This document shows, one piece after another, positions 1 to 7,857 of a stretch of 16,830 nucleotides of DNA. The stretch covers positions 1 through 16,830 of the forward strand of contig JAICXF010000043.1 of assembly GCA_025981625.1 (NCBI GenBank). The letters run 5' to 3'. This DNA is from Sphingomonas sp. Lineage in GTDB: Bacteria > Pseudomonadota > Alphaproteobacteria > Sphingomonadales > Sphingomonadaceae. The notes under the pieces are model-generated. The model was not told the DNA's origin, made no database searches, and worked only from the letters and a program-made list of their open reading frames with translations. A program made the position numbers and the translations under genes. Positions within the stretch are counted from its first letter, which is position 1. Every line of letters starts with the position of its first letter.

Positions 1-339
<339 letters not shown>

Positions 340-354
340 GACTTCGCGGCGGTT

Positions 355-999
355 ATGCCCGACGGGATGTTGAATTTCGCCGAGATCCTGACTCCTGCGG
401 GCTTGGCCGTGCTGGTCCAGGTGATTCTGATCGACCTGACCATGGCGGGCGACAATGTCGTCATCATGGGGACGCTGACGTCGGGGCTTCCCGCCCGCGA
501 ACGACGCCGCGTCATCCTGCTCGGCGTCGGCATTGCCGTAGTCTTCCTGATTGCCTTCGCGCTCGTCGCGACGCAGCTCCTGAAAGTCACCGGCCTGCTG
601 CTCGCCGGCGGCCTGCTGCTGTTGTGGGTCGCCTACAACATGTTTCGCGAGCTTCGGCCGTCCAGGGATGTCGTCGCCGATGACCCCGAAACGGCGGCCG
701 TCGAAGGTCCGCCCGCGAGCAAGACCTTCCTCCAGGCAGCAATCCAGATCACCATCGCCGACTTGTCGATGAGCCTCGACAATGTGCTCGCCGTGGCCGC
801 CGCCGCGCGCGATCATCCGTCGGTCCTCTTCGTCGGGCTGGTGCTCTCGGTGACGTTTATGGGGGTCGCCGCAAGTTTCGTGGCGCGATTGATCCATCGG
901 TTCCCGATCCTCGCCTGGGCGGGCCTGCTGATGATCCTTTTTGTGGCCGTGAAGATGATCTGGGAAGGCTGGCACGACGTCGCGCTCTACTTCGCGTAG
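355..999 (+). CDS. TerC/YjbE-family integral membrane protein, putative metal exporter
   Basis: This 214-residue, very hydrophobic protein looks complete. It contains two related acidic membrane motifs: DLTMAGDN at residues 27-34 and DLSMSLDN at 136-143. This internal duplication is the hallmark of the TerC/YjbE family, whose members are associated with metal ion (often manganese) export; the conserved aspartates and asparagines are the expected ion-binding residues. Hydrophobic segments lie around residues 12-40, 53-76, 78-97, 125-150, 157-180 and 186-203, with a charged loop at about 100-122. ATG 355 is taken as the start; the ATG at 367 (reading MLNFAEIL) is an equally possible start. The substrate cannot be read from sequence. 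I see no riboswitch in the 15-base upstream gap. Confidence 0.88.
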   Translation: MPDGMLNFAEILTPAGLAVLVQVILIDLTMAGDNVVIMGTLTSGLPARERRRVILLGVGIAVVFLIAFALVATQLLKVTGLLLAGGLLLLWVAYNMFRELRPSRDVVADDPETAAVEGPPASKTFLQAAIQITIADLSMSLDNVLAVAAAARDHPSVLFVGLVLSVTFMGVAASFVARLIHRFPILAWAGLLMILFVAVKMIWEGWHDVALYFA

Positions 1000-1011
1000 A
1001 GACTTGGGCGC

Positions 1012-2295
1012 ATGAGCGGGCGCGACACCATTTTTGCCTTGTCGAGCGGACGGCCGCCCGCGGCGATCAGCGTCATCCGCATCAGCGGTCCTGAAGCGCA
1101 CGCTGCCGGAAAGCGTCTGGCAGGTCCGTTGCCTGCGCCCAGGAGGGCGTCAGTCCGGGAGCTTCGCCACCCCCGCACGAACGAGTTGCTCGATGAGGCG
1201 CTGCTTCTTCGGTTCGACGGACCGGCGAGCGCGACCGGCGAAGATATCGTGGAAATTCAATGCCATGGTGGCCGCGCCGTAGTGGACGCATTGCTTCGAG
1301 CGCTCGGCTCCATCAACGGAATGCGGCAGGCGCTGCCCGGCGAGTTCACCCGGCGCGCCTTCGAGAACCGACGAATTGACCTGACCGAGGCCGAAGGCCT
1401 GGCGGACCTCATCGAAGCGGAGACGGAAACGCAGCGCAAGGCCGCGCTCGCCTTGGCCGACGGCGGTCTTCGCAAGCAAATCGTCTCCTGGCAGGAGCGA
1501 CTGCTCGGACTTTCCGCCATGGCTGAGCGAGCGATCGACTATGACGAGGAGGACGGGGCCGTCGATCAGGCGCTGCTGGACGATTGTGAGTCCCTAGGCG
1601 CGGAGCTCAAACAGTGGCTCAACCGTCCCCGAGTGGAGCCGCTCAAGGACGGTGTCCTGGTCGTCGTGGGGGGTCCGCCGAACGCCGGAAAATCTAGCCT
1701 TGTCAATGCGATAGCAGGAGAGGAAAGGGCGATTGTCACGGACGTGCCGGGAACGACACGCGACCATATCGAAGTTCCTTTGGCGCTCGGTGGAGTGCCG
1801 ATTCGACTGACGGACACGGCCGGGCTGCGGCAAACGGCGGACGCGGTCGAGGCGATCGGCGTAGGACGCGCGGCAAAGCTCGTCGAAGCCGCCGACGTGC
1901 TGCTCTGGCTTGGAGCGCCTGGCGATGCGCCGATTCATCCGCGGCTGATCAAAGTTTGGACGAAGGCTGACCTCGCGGGGAGGAGTATTGCGCCAGAAGC
2001 CGCCATCGCCGTCTCCGCCCGGACCGGTGAAGGGTTGGCCCTATTGTTGCGCCGGGTTGAGGAGACCGCGCGATCCGTCCTGCCCACTGAAGACTCGATA
2101 GCGCTCAACCGGCGGCAAGCGACACACATCGGCGCTGCGGCCATCGCTCTCGCCGACGCTGCCCTGTCGTCGGATCTTGTGCTCATTGCTGAGAACCTGC
2201 GGTTGGCACGAAATGAGTTTGACCGCCTGACCGGCAAAGCTGGTGTCGAGGATGTGCTCGACGCGCTGTTCGGTCGCTTTTGTCTGGGGAAGTGA
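1012..2295 (+). CDS. mnmE: tRNA modification GTPase MnmE (TrmE)
   Basis: MnmE works with MnmG to install the 5-(carboxymethyl)aminomethyl group on the wobble uridine of certain tRNAs. The 427-residue protein has the full architecture. The N-terminal folate-binding/dimerisation domain starts with DTIFALSSG and contains GEDIVEIQCHGG and LPGEFTRRAF. The inserted G domain has P-loop GPPNAGKSS (221-229), switch TTRD (248-251), DTAG (268-271) and TKAD (317-320). The C-terminal helical domain ends in the family signature FCLGK, whose cysteine (residue 424) is required in studied homologues. The P-loop begins GGPPN where GRPN is more usual, a small variation that keeps GKS. Start ATG 1012 lies 12 bases after the previous stop. 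Length is normal for alphaproteobacteria. Confidence 0.97.
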   Translation: MSGRDTIFALSSGRPPAAISVIRISGPEAHAAGKRLAGPLPAPRRASVRELRHPRTNELLDEALLLRFDGPASATGEDIVEIQCHGGRAVVDALLRALGSINGMRQALPGEFTRRAFENRRIDLTEAEGLADLIEAETETQRKAALALADGGLRKQIVSWQERLLGLSAMAERAIDYDEEDGAVDQALLDDCESLGAELKQWLNRPRVEPLKDGVLVVVGGPPNAGKSSLVNAIAGEERAIVTDVPGTTRDHIEVPLALGGVPIRLTDTAGLRQTADAVEAIGVGRAAKLVEAADVLLWLGAPGDAPIHPRLIKVWTKADLAGRSIAPEAAIAVSARTGEGLALLLRRVEETARSVLPTEDSIALNRRQATHIGAAAIALADAALSSDLVLIAENLRLARNEFDRLTGKAGVEDVLDALFGRFCLGK

Positions 2296-2347
2296 CCGTC
2301 GCCGCGACCGGCATATTCACGCGGCCCGCAGACGATCGGCGGGCGGA

Positions 2348-2363
2348 TGTTCCACGTGGAACA
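2348..2363. other. parS: parS centromere site 1
   Basis: TGTTCCACGTGGAACA is a perfect 16-bp palindrome with the CACGTG core of chromosomal parS. It lies between mnmE and the preferred mnmG start at 2386. ParB, encoded 3 kb downstream, is expected to bind and spread from it. If mnmG were translated from ATG 2347, the site would encode the peptide FHVEH. Confidence 0.9.
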
Positions 2364-2385
2364 CTCATCGGCTAAGGCGCGGCCC

Positions 2386-4065
2386 ATGTACGACGTTCTG
2401 GTGATTGGTGCCGGCCACGCCGGTTGTGAGGCGGCTGCGGCAGCCGCGCGCCGTGGCGCTCGCGTGGGCCTGCTCACGTTCCGTGCCGAAAACGTCGGTC
2501 AGATGTCATGCAATCCGTCGATCGGCGGTGTCGGCAAAGGCCACCTCGTACGCGAACTGGACGTGTTCGACGGGCTGATGGCGCGTGCGGCGGACCGCGC
2601 CGCCATTCACCGGCGAATGCTCAACCGGAGCAAGGGCCCGGCGGTGTGGGGCCCTCGGGTTCAGGCGGATCGCCAAATTTATCGCGGAGCCATCGCCGAG
2701 CTGCTCCACGACAGCGGCGTTGAGCTTATCATTGCGGAGGCCCTGCGGCTGATTGTCCGCAATCGTAGGGTTGTCGGGCTTGAGACCAATAGTGGAAGTC
2801 TTGCCTGCAGCGCCGCGGTGATCGCGACGGGTACATTTCTCGACGCGCGCATGTTCATTGGCGAGGAGATTGTCCAAGGCGGTCGTCGCGGCGAATGCGC
2901 GTCGACGGCGCTTGCGGGTCAGATTCGCGAAATCGGCCTAGGGCAGGGGCGGCTGAAGACGGGAACGCCGCCTCGCCTCGACGGCCGGTCGATCGACTGG
3001 GCTCGCCTCGAGGAACAGTCCGGGGACGACGAGCCCTGGGCCCTTTCATCGCTGGACGATGGCGCGCGGCAGCCGCAGTTGTGCTGCGCGATCACGCGGA
3101 CCACGGCGCGAACGCACGAGATCATTGCCGCCAATTTTGATCGATCGCCGCTGTTTGCCGGCGCCATCGAAGGACGGGGTCCGCGCTATTGTCCGTCGAT
3201 CGAAGACAAGGTGCGGCGGTTCGGGGATCGGGACTCGCACCAGATTTTCCTTGAGCCCGAGGGGCTCGGCGACCCGCTCGTCTATCCGAACGGCATTTCC
3301 ACGTCGTTGCCGAGCGACGTGCAGGAAGAGTTCGTGCGCACCATCCCGGGGCTCGAGCGAACGTTGATCGTTCGGCCTGGCTATGCGGTCGAATATGAAT
3401 TCGTTGATCCCAGACGCCTCAACCAGACGCTTCAGGTGCGCGACGTCGAAGGGCTGTTCCTTGCGGGTCAGGTGAATGGCACGACCGGTTATGAGGAGGC
3501 CGCCGCCCAAGGCCTGGTGGCGGGGCTGAATGCGGCCGCTGTTGCTCTCAAGCTCGACGAGGTGCGCTTCGACCGCCGCACGTCCTACATCGGCGTGATG
3601 ATCGATGACCTGACACTGCAAGGCGTGAGTGAGCCGTATCGCATGATGACCGCTCGTGCGGAGTATCGGCTGTCTCTTCGCGCGGACAACGCGACATCGC
3701 GTCTTGGCGAGGTCGCGCTATCGTCGGAGTGCGTTTCGCCGCGCCGCCGGAGATACATCGAGGCGCACCTCGCCCTTCGCTCGACAGCGGACTGGCCCGA
3801 GAGCGAAGAGGGGCGCGCGGAGGCGCTTTATGCTCCTTATGTCGCGCGCCAGCAGCGAGAGTGGGAAGTCGTTCAGAGTGACGCGCGAACATGGATTCCG
3901 GCCGAACTCGATTACCGGCAGATCGCGGGACTTTCGAACGAGATGGTGGAGCGACTGACCGCTGTGCGTCCGGAAACCCTCGACCAGGCCTCGCGAATTC
4001 CGGGCATCACCCCCGCCGCTTTGTCAGCGCTCTACGTCGCTGCAAACCGCCGCGCTGCTGCGTGA
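2386..4065 (+). CDS. mnmG: tRNA uridine-5-carboxymethylaminomethyl modification enzyme MnmG (GidA), short form
   Basis: This FAD- and NADH-dependent partner of MnmE modifies the tRNA wobble uridine. The Rossmann FAD motif GAGHAGCEAA is at residues 8-17. The two conserved cysteine motifs are SCNPSIGG (Cys42) and RYCPSIEDK, followed by NGISTSLP, FLAGQVNGTTGYEEAAAQG and the C-terminal DYRQIAGLSNE and PGITPAALS blocks. I chose ATG 2386 because the FAD fold begins there and AAGG lies nine bases upstream. ATG 2347 adds 13 residues, partly encoded by parS, and cannot be excluded. The protein has 559 residues against roughly 610-630 for the family. Between DNATSRL and YVARQQ only about 45 residues remain, against about 100 in E. 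coli, so the C-terminal helical region is shortened without any frame break. The stop overlaps the rsmG start. Confidence 0.95.
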   Translation: MYDVLVIGAGHAGCEAAAAAARRGARVGLLTFRAENVGQMSCNPSIGGVGKGHLVRELDVFDGLMARAADRAAIHRRMLNRSKGPAVWGPRVQADRQIYRGAIAELLHDSGVELIIAEALRLIVRNRRVVGLETNSGSLACSAAVIATGTFLDARMFIGEEIVQGGRRGECASTALAGQIREIGLGQGRLKTGTPPRLDGRSIDWARLEEQSGDDEPWALSSLDDGARQPQLCCAITRTTARTHEIIAANFDRSPLFAGAIEGRGPRYCPSIEDKVRRFGDRDSHQIFLEPEGLGDPLVYPNGISTSLPSDVQEEFVRTIPGLERTLIVRPGYAVEYEFVDPRRLNQTLQVRDVEGLFLAGQVNGTTGYEEAAAQGLVAGLNAAAVALKLDEVRFDRRTSYIGVMIDDLTLQGVSEPYRMMTARAEYRLSLRADNATSRLGEVALSSECVSPRRRRYIEAHLALRSTADWPESEEGRAEALYAPYVARQQREWEVVQSDARTWIPAELDYRQIAGLSNEMVERLTAVRPETLDQASRIPGITPAALSALYVAANRRAAA

Positions 4066-4670
4066 TTGACCGCCTCAGGCAGGTCGCCGGACGCGATGTT
4101 TCACGTGAAACATTCGAGAAACTGGAAGCCTATGCCGCTCTTCTCAGGGAAGAGAGCAAGGTTCAAAACCTCATTTCCGCATCGAGCCTCGACCACCTCT
4201 GGGAGCGTCACATGCTCGATTCGGCTCAACTTGTGCGATTCGAACCAGAACACTCAGCCTCGTGGGCGGACATCGGCGCCGGCGCGGGATTGCCCGGAAT
4301 TGTGATCGCCTGTCTGGTCGAGGGCCCCGTCACCCTTATCGAGCCGCGGCGACTCCGGGCGGAGTTTCTCCACAGGGCATGCGACTCACTGCGACTCAAA
4401 GCGTCCGTATTCGCGGGCAAGGCGGAGCGCGTTGGCGGCAGTTACGACGTGATCACCGCGCGCGCGGTGGCGGCATTGTCGGATTTGCTGAAGATATCCG
4501 CACATCTGTCCACAAGAAAAACCGTCTGGGCGCTCCCCAAGGGAAGGACCGCCGAGCGGGAACTGGCCGAAGCGCAACGCTCGTGGCAAGGTGTGTTCCA
4601 CGTGAAACAAAGTCTTACCGACCCCGAGTCGTTCATCGTGGTCGCGACAGGGGTGAGGGCCAAGCAATGA
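4062..4670 (+). CDS. rsmG: 16S rRNA (guanine-527-N7) methyltransferase RsmG (GidB)
   Basis: RsmG methylates G527 of 16S rRNA using S-adenosylmethionine. The GTG start at 4062 overlaps the mnmG stop (GTGA), giving 202 residues, normal for the family. Seen are the N-terminal DVSRETFEKLEAYAALL, the NLIS and WERHMLDS blocks, the SAM-binding WADIGAGAGLPG (residues 68-79), ITARAVA and the WALPKG motif near the end. The open frame extends upstream inside mnmG but without family resemblance, so the overlap start is preferred. Two parS sites are coding here: one encodes DVSRET near the N-terminus and the other VFHVKQ at residues 178-183. The stop overlaps the parA start as ATGA. Confidence 0.96.
   Translation: MIDRLRQVAGRDVSRETFEKLEAYAALLREESKVQNLISASSLDHLWERHMLDSAQLVRFEPEHSASWADIGAGAGLPGIVIACLVEGPVTLIEPRRLRAEFLHRACDSLRLKASVFAGKAERVGGSYDVITARAVAALSDLLKISAHLSTRKTVWALPKGRTAERELAEAQRSWQGVFHVKQSLTDPESFIVVATGVRAKQ
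4097..4112. other. parS: parS centromere site 2
   Basis: TGTTTCACGTGAAACA is a perfect 16-bp palindrome matching the chromosomal parS consensus. It lies inside rsmG and encodes DVSRET near the N-terminus, so one stretch serves both protein and centromere. It is the nearest expected target type for the ParB encoded at 5446-6348. Confidence 0.93.
4594..4609. other. parS: parS centromere site 3
   Basis: TGTTCCACGTGAAACA is the Bacillus-type parS consensus, palindromic except for one position pair. It sits in the 3' part of rsmG, encodes VFHVKQ, and lies 58 bases before the parA start. Confidence 0.92.
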
Positions 4671-5449
4671 TCCGCATCGCGGTGGCGAATCAGAAGGGCG
4701 GAGTCGGCAAGACGACGACCTGCATCAATCTCGCGACCGCGCTCGCGGCGATCGGCTGGCGCGTGCTGCTTATCGACCTCGACCCGCAGGGAAATGCCTC
4801 GACGGGTCTTGGGATTCGGCCGAACGAGCGTGCGCGTTCAACCTATGATGTCCTGATCGGCAGGGCATCGGCGCCGGAGGCCGCCGTGCAGACGCGCGTC
4901 CCGCGCCTCGAGTTGCTTCCGGCGACGGTCGATCTCTCCGGTGCCGAGGTCGAAATGGTCGGCTTGGACGATCGCGCCCACCGACTCGACAAGGCGCTTG
5001 CCGCGGTGCCCCCGGGGCGGTGGGACGTCTGCCTTATCGATTGCCCGCCGTCGCTTGGTCTGCTCACCGTCAACGCGCTGGTGGCGGCGCGGCATCTGCT
5101 GGTTCCGCTTCAGTGCGAGTTTTTCGCGCTCGAGGGGCTGAGCCAGCTGCTTCAGACCGTCGAGCGGATCCGGGCTGCATTCAATCCGGATCTCTCCATA
5201 TTGGGCGTGGCGCTGACCATGTTCGATCGCCGCAACAATCTTTCCGCCGCGGTTTCCGATGACGTGCGCGCGTGTCTCGGCACTGCGGTGTTCGAGACCG
5301 TGGTGCCTCGCAACGTGCGGCTCTCCGAAGCTCCCAGTCACGGCCTTCCGGCCCTGATCTACGATCTCAAATGTCCAGGCTCCGAGGCGTATGTTCGGCT
5401 TGCCCGCGAGCTTATCGGACGCTTGCCCCAGCCGGCGGAGGCCGCATGA
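4667..5449 (+). CDS. parA: Chromosome partitioning ATPase ParA (Soj)
   Basis: ParA binds non-specific DNA as an ATP dimer and pulls ParB-parS complexes, segregating the chromosome origin. The 260-residue protein carries the deviant Walker A motif KGGVGKTT at residues 10-17, the LLIDLDPQGNAS block, Walker B in CLIDCPPSLGLLTVNAL, and the late PRNVRLSEAPSHG motif. This is the small chromosomal type without an N-terminal DNA-binding extension. ATG 4667 overlaps the rsmG stop (ATGA). The frame is open far upstream, but that part is only the shadow of rsmG. The stop overlaps the parB start in the same way, so RsmG, ParA and ParB are probably made from one mRNA by coupled translation. Confidence 0.97.
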   Translation: MIRIAVANQKGGVGKTTTCINLATALAAIGWRVLLIDLDPQGNASTGLGIRPNERARSTYDVLIGRASAPEAAVQTRVPRLELLPATVDLSGAEVEMVGLDDRAHRLDKALAAVPPGRWDVCLIDCPPSLGLLTVNALVAARHLLVPLQCEFFALEGLSQLLQTVERIRAAFNPDLSILGVALTMFDRRNNLSAAVSDDVRACLGTAVFETVVPRNVRLSEAPSHGLPALIYDLKCPGSEAYVRLARELIGRLPQPAEAA

Positions 5450-6348
5450 GCGCCGAGCGTCCCGCCAAGCTCGGAATGGGTCTCCAGGCGCTGCTTGGCG
5501 AAGCGGGTCGGCCACCGGCCACGACCGGAGAGGCTGCAGCGTCGCGTGGCGGGGTTCGGGAGATCGACATTGCCCGGATTCATCCGAATGCCGACCAGCC
5601 GCGCGTTCAGTTCGACGAGGTTACGCTGGACGAGCTCGCGCAGTCGATTCGCGAGCGGGGCGTGCTCCAGCCGATCCTGCTTCGACCGCATGAGGATGGG
5701 TTCCAGATTATCGCCGGCGAGCGGCGTTGGCGCGCGGCGCAACGCGCGCAGTTGCACACGATGCCCGCGATCGTTCGTGATATCGACGAATCGACCACGG
5801 CCGAAATCGCGCTCATCGAAAATATTCAGCGGCAGGACCTCAACCCGCTCGAGGAGGCGGAAGGCTATCGGCAGCTGATCCATCGCCACGGTCATACCCA
5901 GGACGGCGTCAGCCGGATCGTTCACAAGTCCCGCAGCCATGTAACTAACCTGTTGAGATTGCTGAATCTTCCACCGTTCGTGCGGGAATCGCTAGCGCGA
6001 GGCGATATCAGCATGGGACACGCGCGGGCGGTGCTGACCGCCCACGACCCCGAAGCGCTGACGCGCGACATTGTCGCCCGCGACCTGTCGGTTCGTCAGG
6101 CGGAAGAGTGGGTCCGGCGCGAGAAGGGGCGGCCCGGCGAAGGAATCGACATCGCGCGTGCCAGCGCACGCAACGCGGCCAAAACGGCGAACGCGGATCT
6201 GGATGCGCTGGAGCGCCAGCTCGGCGATATTCTCGGCCTGAAGGTGCAGGTCAGCCACAGGGGCGAGGGCGGCACCGTTGCGCTGCAATATTCGAGTCTC
6301 GAGCAGCTCGACATGATCTGCCAGCGGCTAAGCGGCGAACCGATCTAG
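5446..6348 (+). CDS. parB: Chromosome partitioning protein ParB (Spo0J), parS-binding CTPase
   Basis: ParB binds parS, then uses CTP to clamp and slide on DNA, forming the partition complex moved by ParA. The 300-residue protein shows the expected domains. A short N-terminal tail with KLGMGLQALLGE (the usual ParA-interacting motif) is followed by the CTP-binding domain with GERRWRA (91-97) and ENIQRQDLNPLEEAEGY (125-141). The helix-turn-helix lies at about 152-175 (TQDGVSRIVHKSRSHVTNLLRLL style), and the C-terminal dimerisation domain ends in EQLDMICQRL. ATG 5446 overlaps the parA stop. Three parS sites occur within about 3.1 kb upstream. The stop lies one base from the stop of the convergent holA. 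Confidence 0.97.
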   Translation: MSAERPAKLGMGLQALLGEAGRPPATTGEAAASRGGVREIDIARIHPNADQPRVQFDEVTLDELAQSIRERGVLQPILLRPHEDGFQIIAGERRWRAAQRAQLHTMPAIVRDIDESTTAEIALIENIQRQDLNPLEEAEGYRQLIHRHGHTQDGVSRIVHKSRSHVTNLLRLLNLPPFVRESLARGDISMGHARAVLTAHDPEALTRDIVARDLSVRQAEEWVRREKGRPGEGIDIARASARNAAKTANADLDALERQLGDILGLKVQVSHRGEGGTVALQYSSLEQLDMICQRLSGEPI

Positions 6349-6349
6349 C

Positions 6350-7363
6350 CTAGCGGCTCCGCGCCTTGCGCGCGATGGCCAGCAGCTCTTCTCCCAGTGC
6401 TTCGGCATCCGGAGCGTCAGTAAAGATCAACGAACGCTCGAGCTTGCCGGCGCGCTCGGCGGCGGTCGCAAGCTCCTGCGCGCTCCATTTGGAAAGCATC
6501 CGCTCGACCTTGTTCTTTTCCTTGGAAAACAAGGACCTGCCTGCTGACGCCATGACGGCTTCGAGGCGCTCGCCGCGCTCGATCCTCGCGCGCAACGGCG
6601 CAAGCATCAGCAGCCGCCGTTGCAACGAGCGGACAACGGGAATGCCTTCGGACCCGCCGGCCGGCAGCCGCGCCAGCTCGCGGGCGAGCTCGTCAATCTC
6701 GCCGCCAAGCGCCAGATCGGCAAGGCGAAGAAAGTTGCCCTCGCTGTCGGCGCCGATCGCGTCGACAGCGGAATGGTCAAGCTCCCTGGGAGCCTCGGGG
6801 GAGGCGCCAACGTACAGCGCGAATTTCCGCAATTCCTGCGCGACAATTGCCTGATCGTTGCTGCACGTCTCGGCAACGCGCGCGGCGACTGGCGGACCGA
6901 TTTTCAGACCGAACCTTCGCCCAATGTCGATCACCATCCGCCCGGCTGTCTCGCCGTCGGGCAGGTAAGCGGCAAAGGCGAGGGCGTGCGGCGATGCCTC
7001 GGCGGTCTTCCGCAGCGACGATGAAGGGGGGAGGGCTCCAGCAATGGCGATCACCGGGCTTTCGGGGGCCGGCCCTTGAAGCAGGGCGGCGACCCCCTCC
7101 TCGATGTCCTTGTTGGCCGGCTCGATCCAGATCGCCCGCTTGCCGCCGAACAGGCTCATCGCGCTCGCCTCGTCGACGAGAAGCGCGGGATCGGACTTCA
7201 CCGCCCCGGCTGCGACAAGAAACTTGGTGGCGCCCAATGCCTCGAGGAGGCGGGCGCCGAGCGCCCGGGACTGCGACTCGTCGGGTCCGTGGAACAGATA
7301 GAAGCGGGTGGCGGGATTGGGCTGGTCGACCGTCCGGCCGATCGTCGTCGCAGTCGCCTTCAC
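6350..7363 (-). CDS. holA: DNA polymerase III subunit delta (clamp loader)
   Basis: HolA is the delta subunit of the clamp loader; it opens the beta sliding clamp at the replication fork. The 337-residue product fits the family in length and pattern. An N-terminal FYLFHGPDESQSRALGARLL block resembles an AAA fold but has no Walker lysine motif, as usual for delta. SMSLFGGKRAIWIEP is the conserved clamp-contact region, and the C-terminal helices include FLRLADLALGG, VRSLQRRLLMLAPLRAR and the LFSKEKNKVERMLSKW stretch. The start is GTG at 7361-7363, overlapping the lptE stop (GTGA), so translation is probably coupled. It ends the DUF3576-leuS-lptE-holA operon, tail to tail with parB with a one-base gap. 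Confidence 0.93.
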   Translation of the reverse strand: MKATATTIGRTVDQPNPATRFYLFHGPDESQSRALGARLLEALGATKFLVAAGAVKSDPALLVDEASAMSLFGGKRAIWIEPANKDIEEGVAALLQGPAPESPVIAIAGALPPSSSLRKTAEASPHALAFAAYLPDGETAGRMVIDIGRRFGLKIGPPVAARVAETCSNDQAIVAQELRKFALYVGASPEAPRELDHSAVDAIGADSEGNFLRLADLALGGEIDELARELARLPAGGSEGIPVVRSLQRRLLMLAPLRARIERGERLEAVMASAGRSLFSKEKNKVERMLSKWSAQELATAAERAGKLERSLIFTDAPDAEALGEELLAIARKARSR

Positions 7364-7857
7364 TTTGCCCCGGTTCGGGAAGCGTAGAGGGCGAGTCGGG
7401 CGACGATCTGGTCGGCGACGATGTCCGACAGGTTCTCAAGCGCCGTCTGCTCGGCAGCGACGGTCGCATATTCGGAACTGACGATGTCGATGCCGGCGTC
7501 GGATCCGGCCGTGGCATCCAGCACGACCTGACCGGACCTCAGATCGACCAGCTGGTACCGGGCGCGCAACGTCCGGCGTTCGCGTGTCGCCGCCTGGTCG
7601 GAGCGCAAGCCGAAGGCCGTGATGTTGTCTTCCAGGCTGACGTCGAGCCGGTACCCGGCCGTTGCCTGGCCGCTCTCACCGATGCGATCGACCAGCTTGT
7701 TGCGCACGAGCCAGCCGGCCTTGCCGGGGATCGCCGCAACCGTCACGGCTTTCAGCGTCGCGGACACCGCGCTGCCGCTACCGCCGCCATAAAGCGGGTG
7801 AAGACCGCAACCGCCGAGGCAGAGCAGCGATACCAGCAGGGCGGCGCGCCGGATCAT
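7360..7857 (-). CDS. lptE: LPS-assembly lipoprotein LptE
   Basis: LptE is the lipoprotein plug of the LptD translocon that places lipopolysaccharide in the outer membrane. The 165-residue product begins with a short lipoprotein signal, [17 protein letters not shown], with lipobox LGGC (acylated Cys17). It is followed by GLHPLYGG, a typical start of mature alphaproteobacterial LptE. The remainder fits the small alpha/beta fold, with [47 protein letters not shown] and a closing [16 protein letters not shown] 7857 overlaps the leuS stop (ATGA) and the stop overlaps the holA start. The family diverges strongly, so the call rests on the N-terminus, size and the leuS-lptE-holA order. Confidence 0.88.
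   Translation of the reverse strand: MIRRAALLVSLLCLGGCGLHPLYGGGSGSAVSATLKAVTVAAIPGKAGWLVRNKLVDRIGESGQATAGYRLDVSLEDNITAFGLRSDQAATRERRTLRARYQLVDLRSGQVVLDATAGSDAGIDIVSSEYATVAAEQTALENLSDIVADQIVARLALYASRTGAK

Noticed and set aside
4508..4516. DnaA-box-like CTGTCCACA within rsmG
   Set aside because: It is a single imperfect match inside coding sequence with no AT-rich region or neighbouring boxes, so it does not support an origin here.
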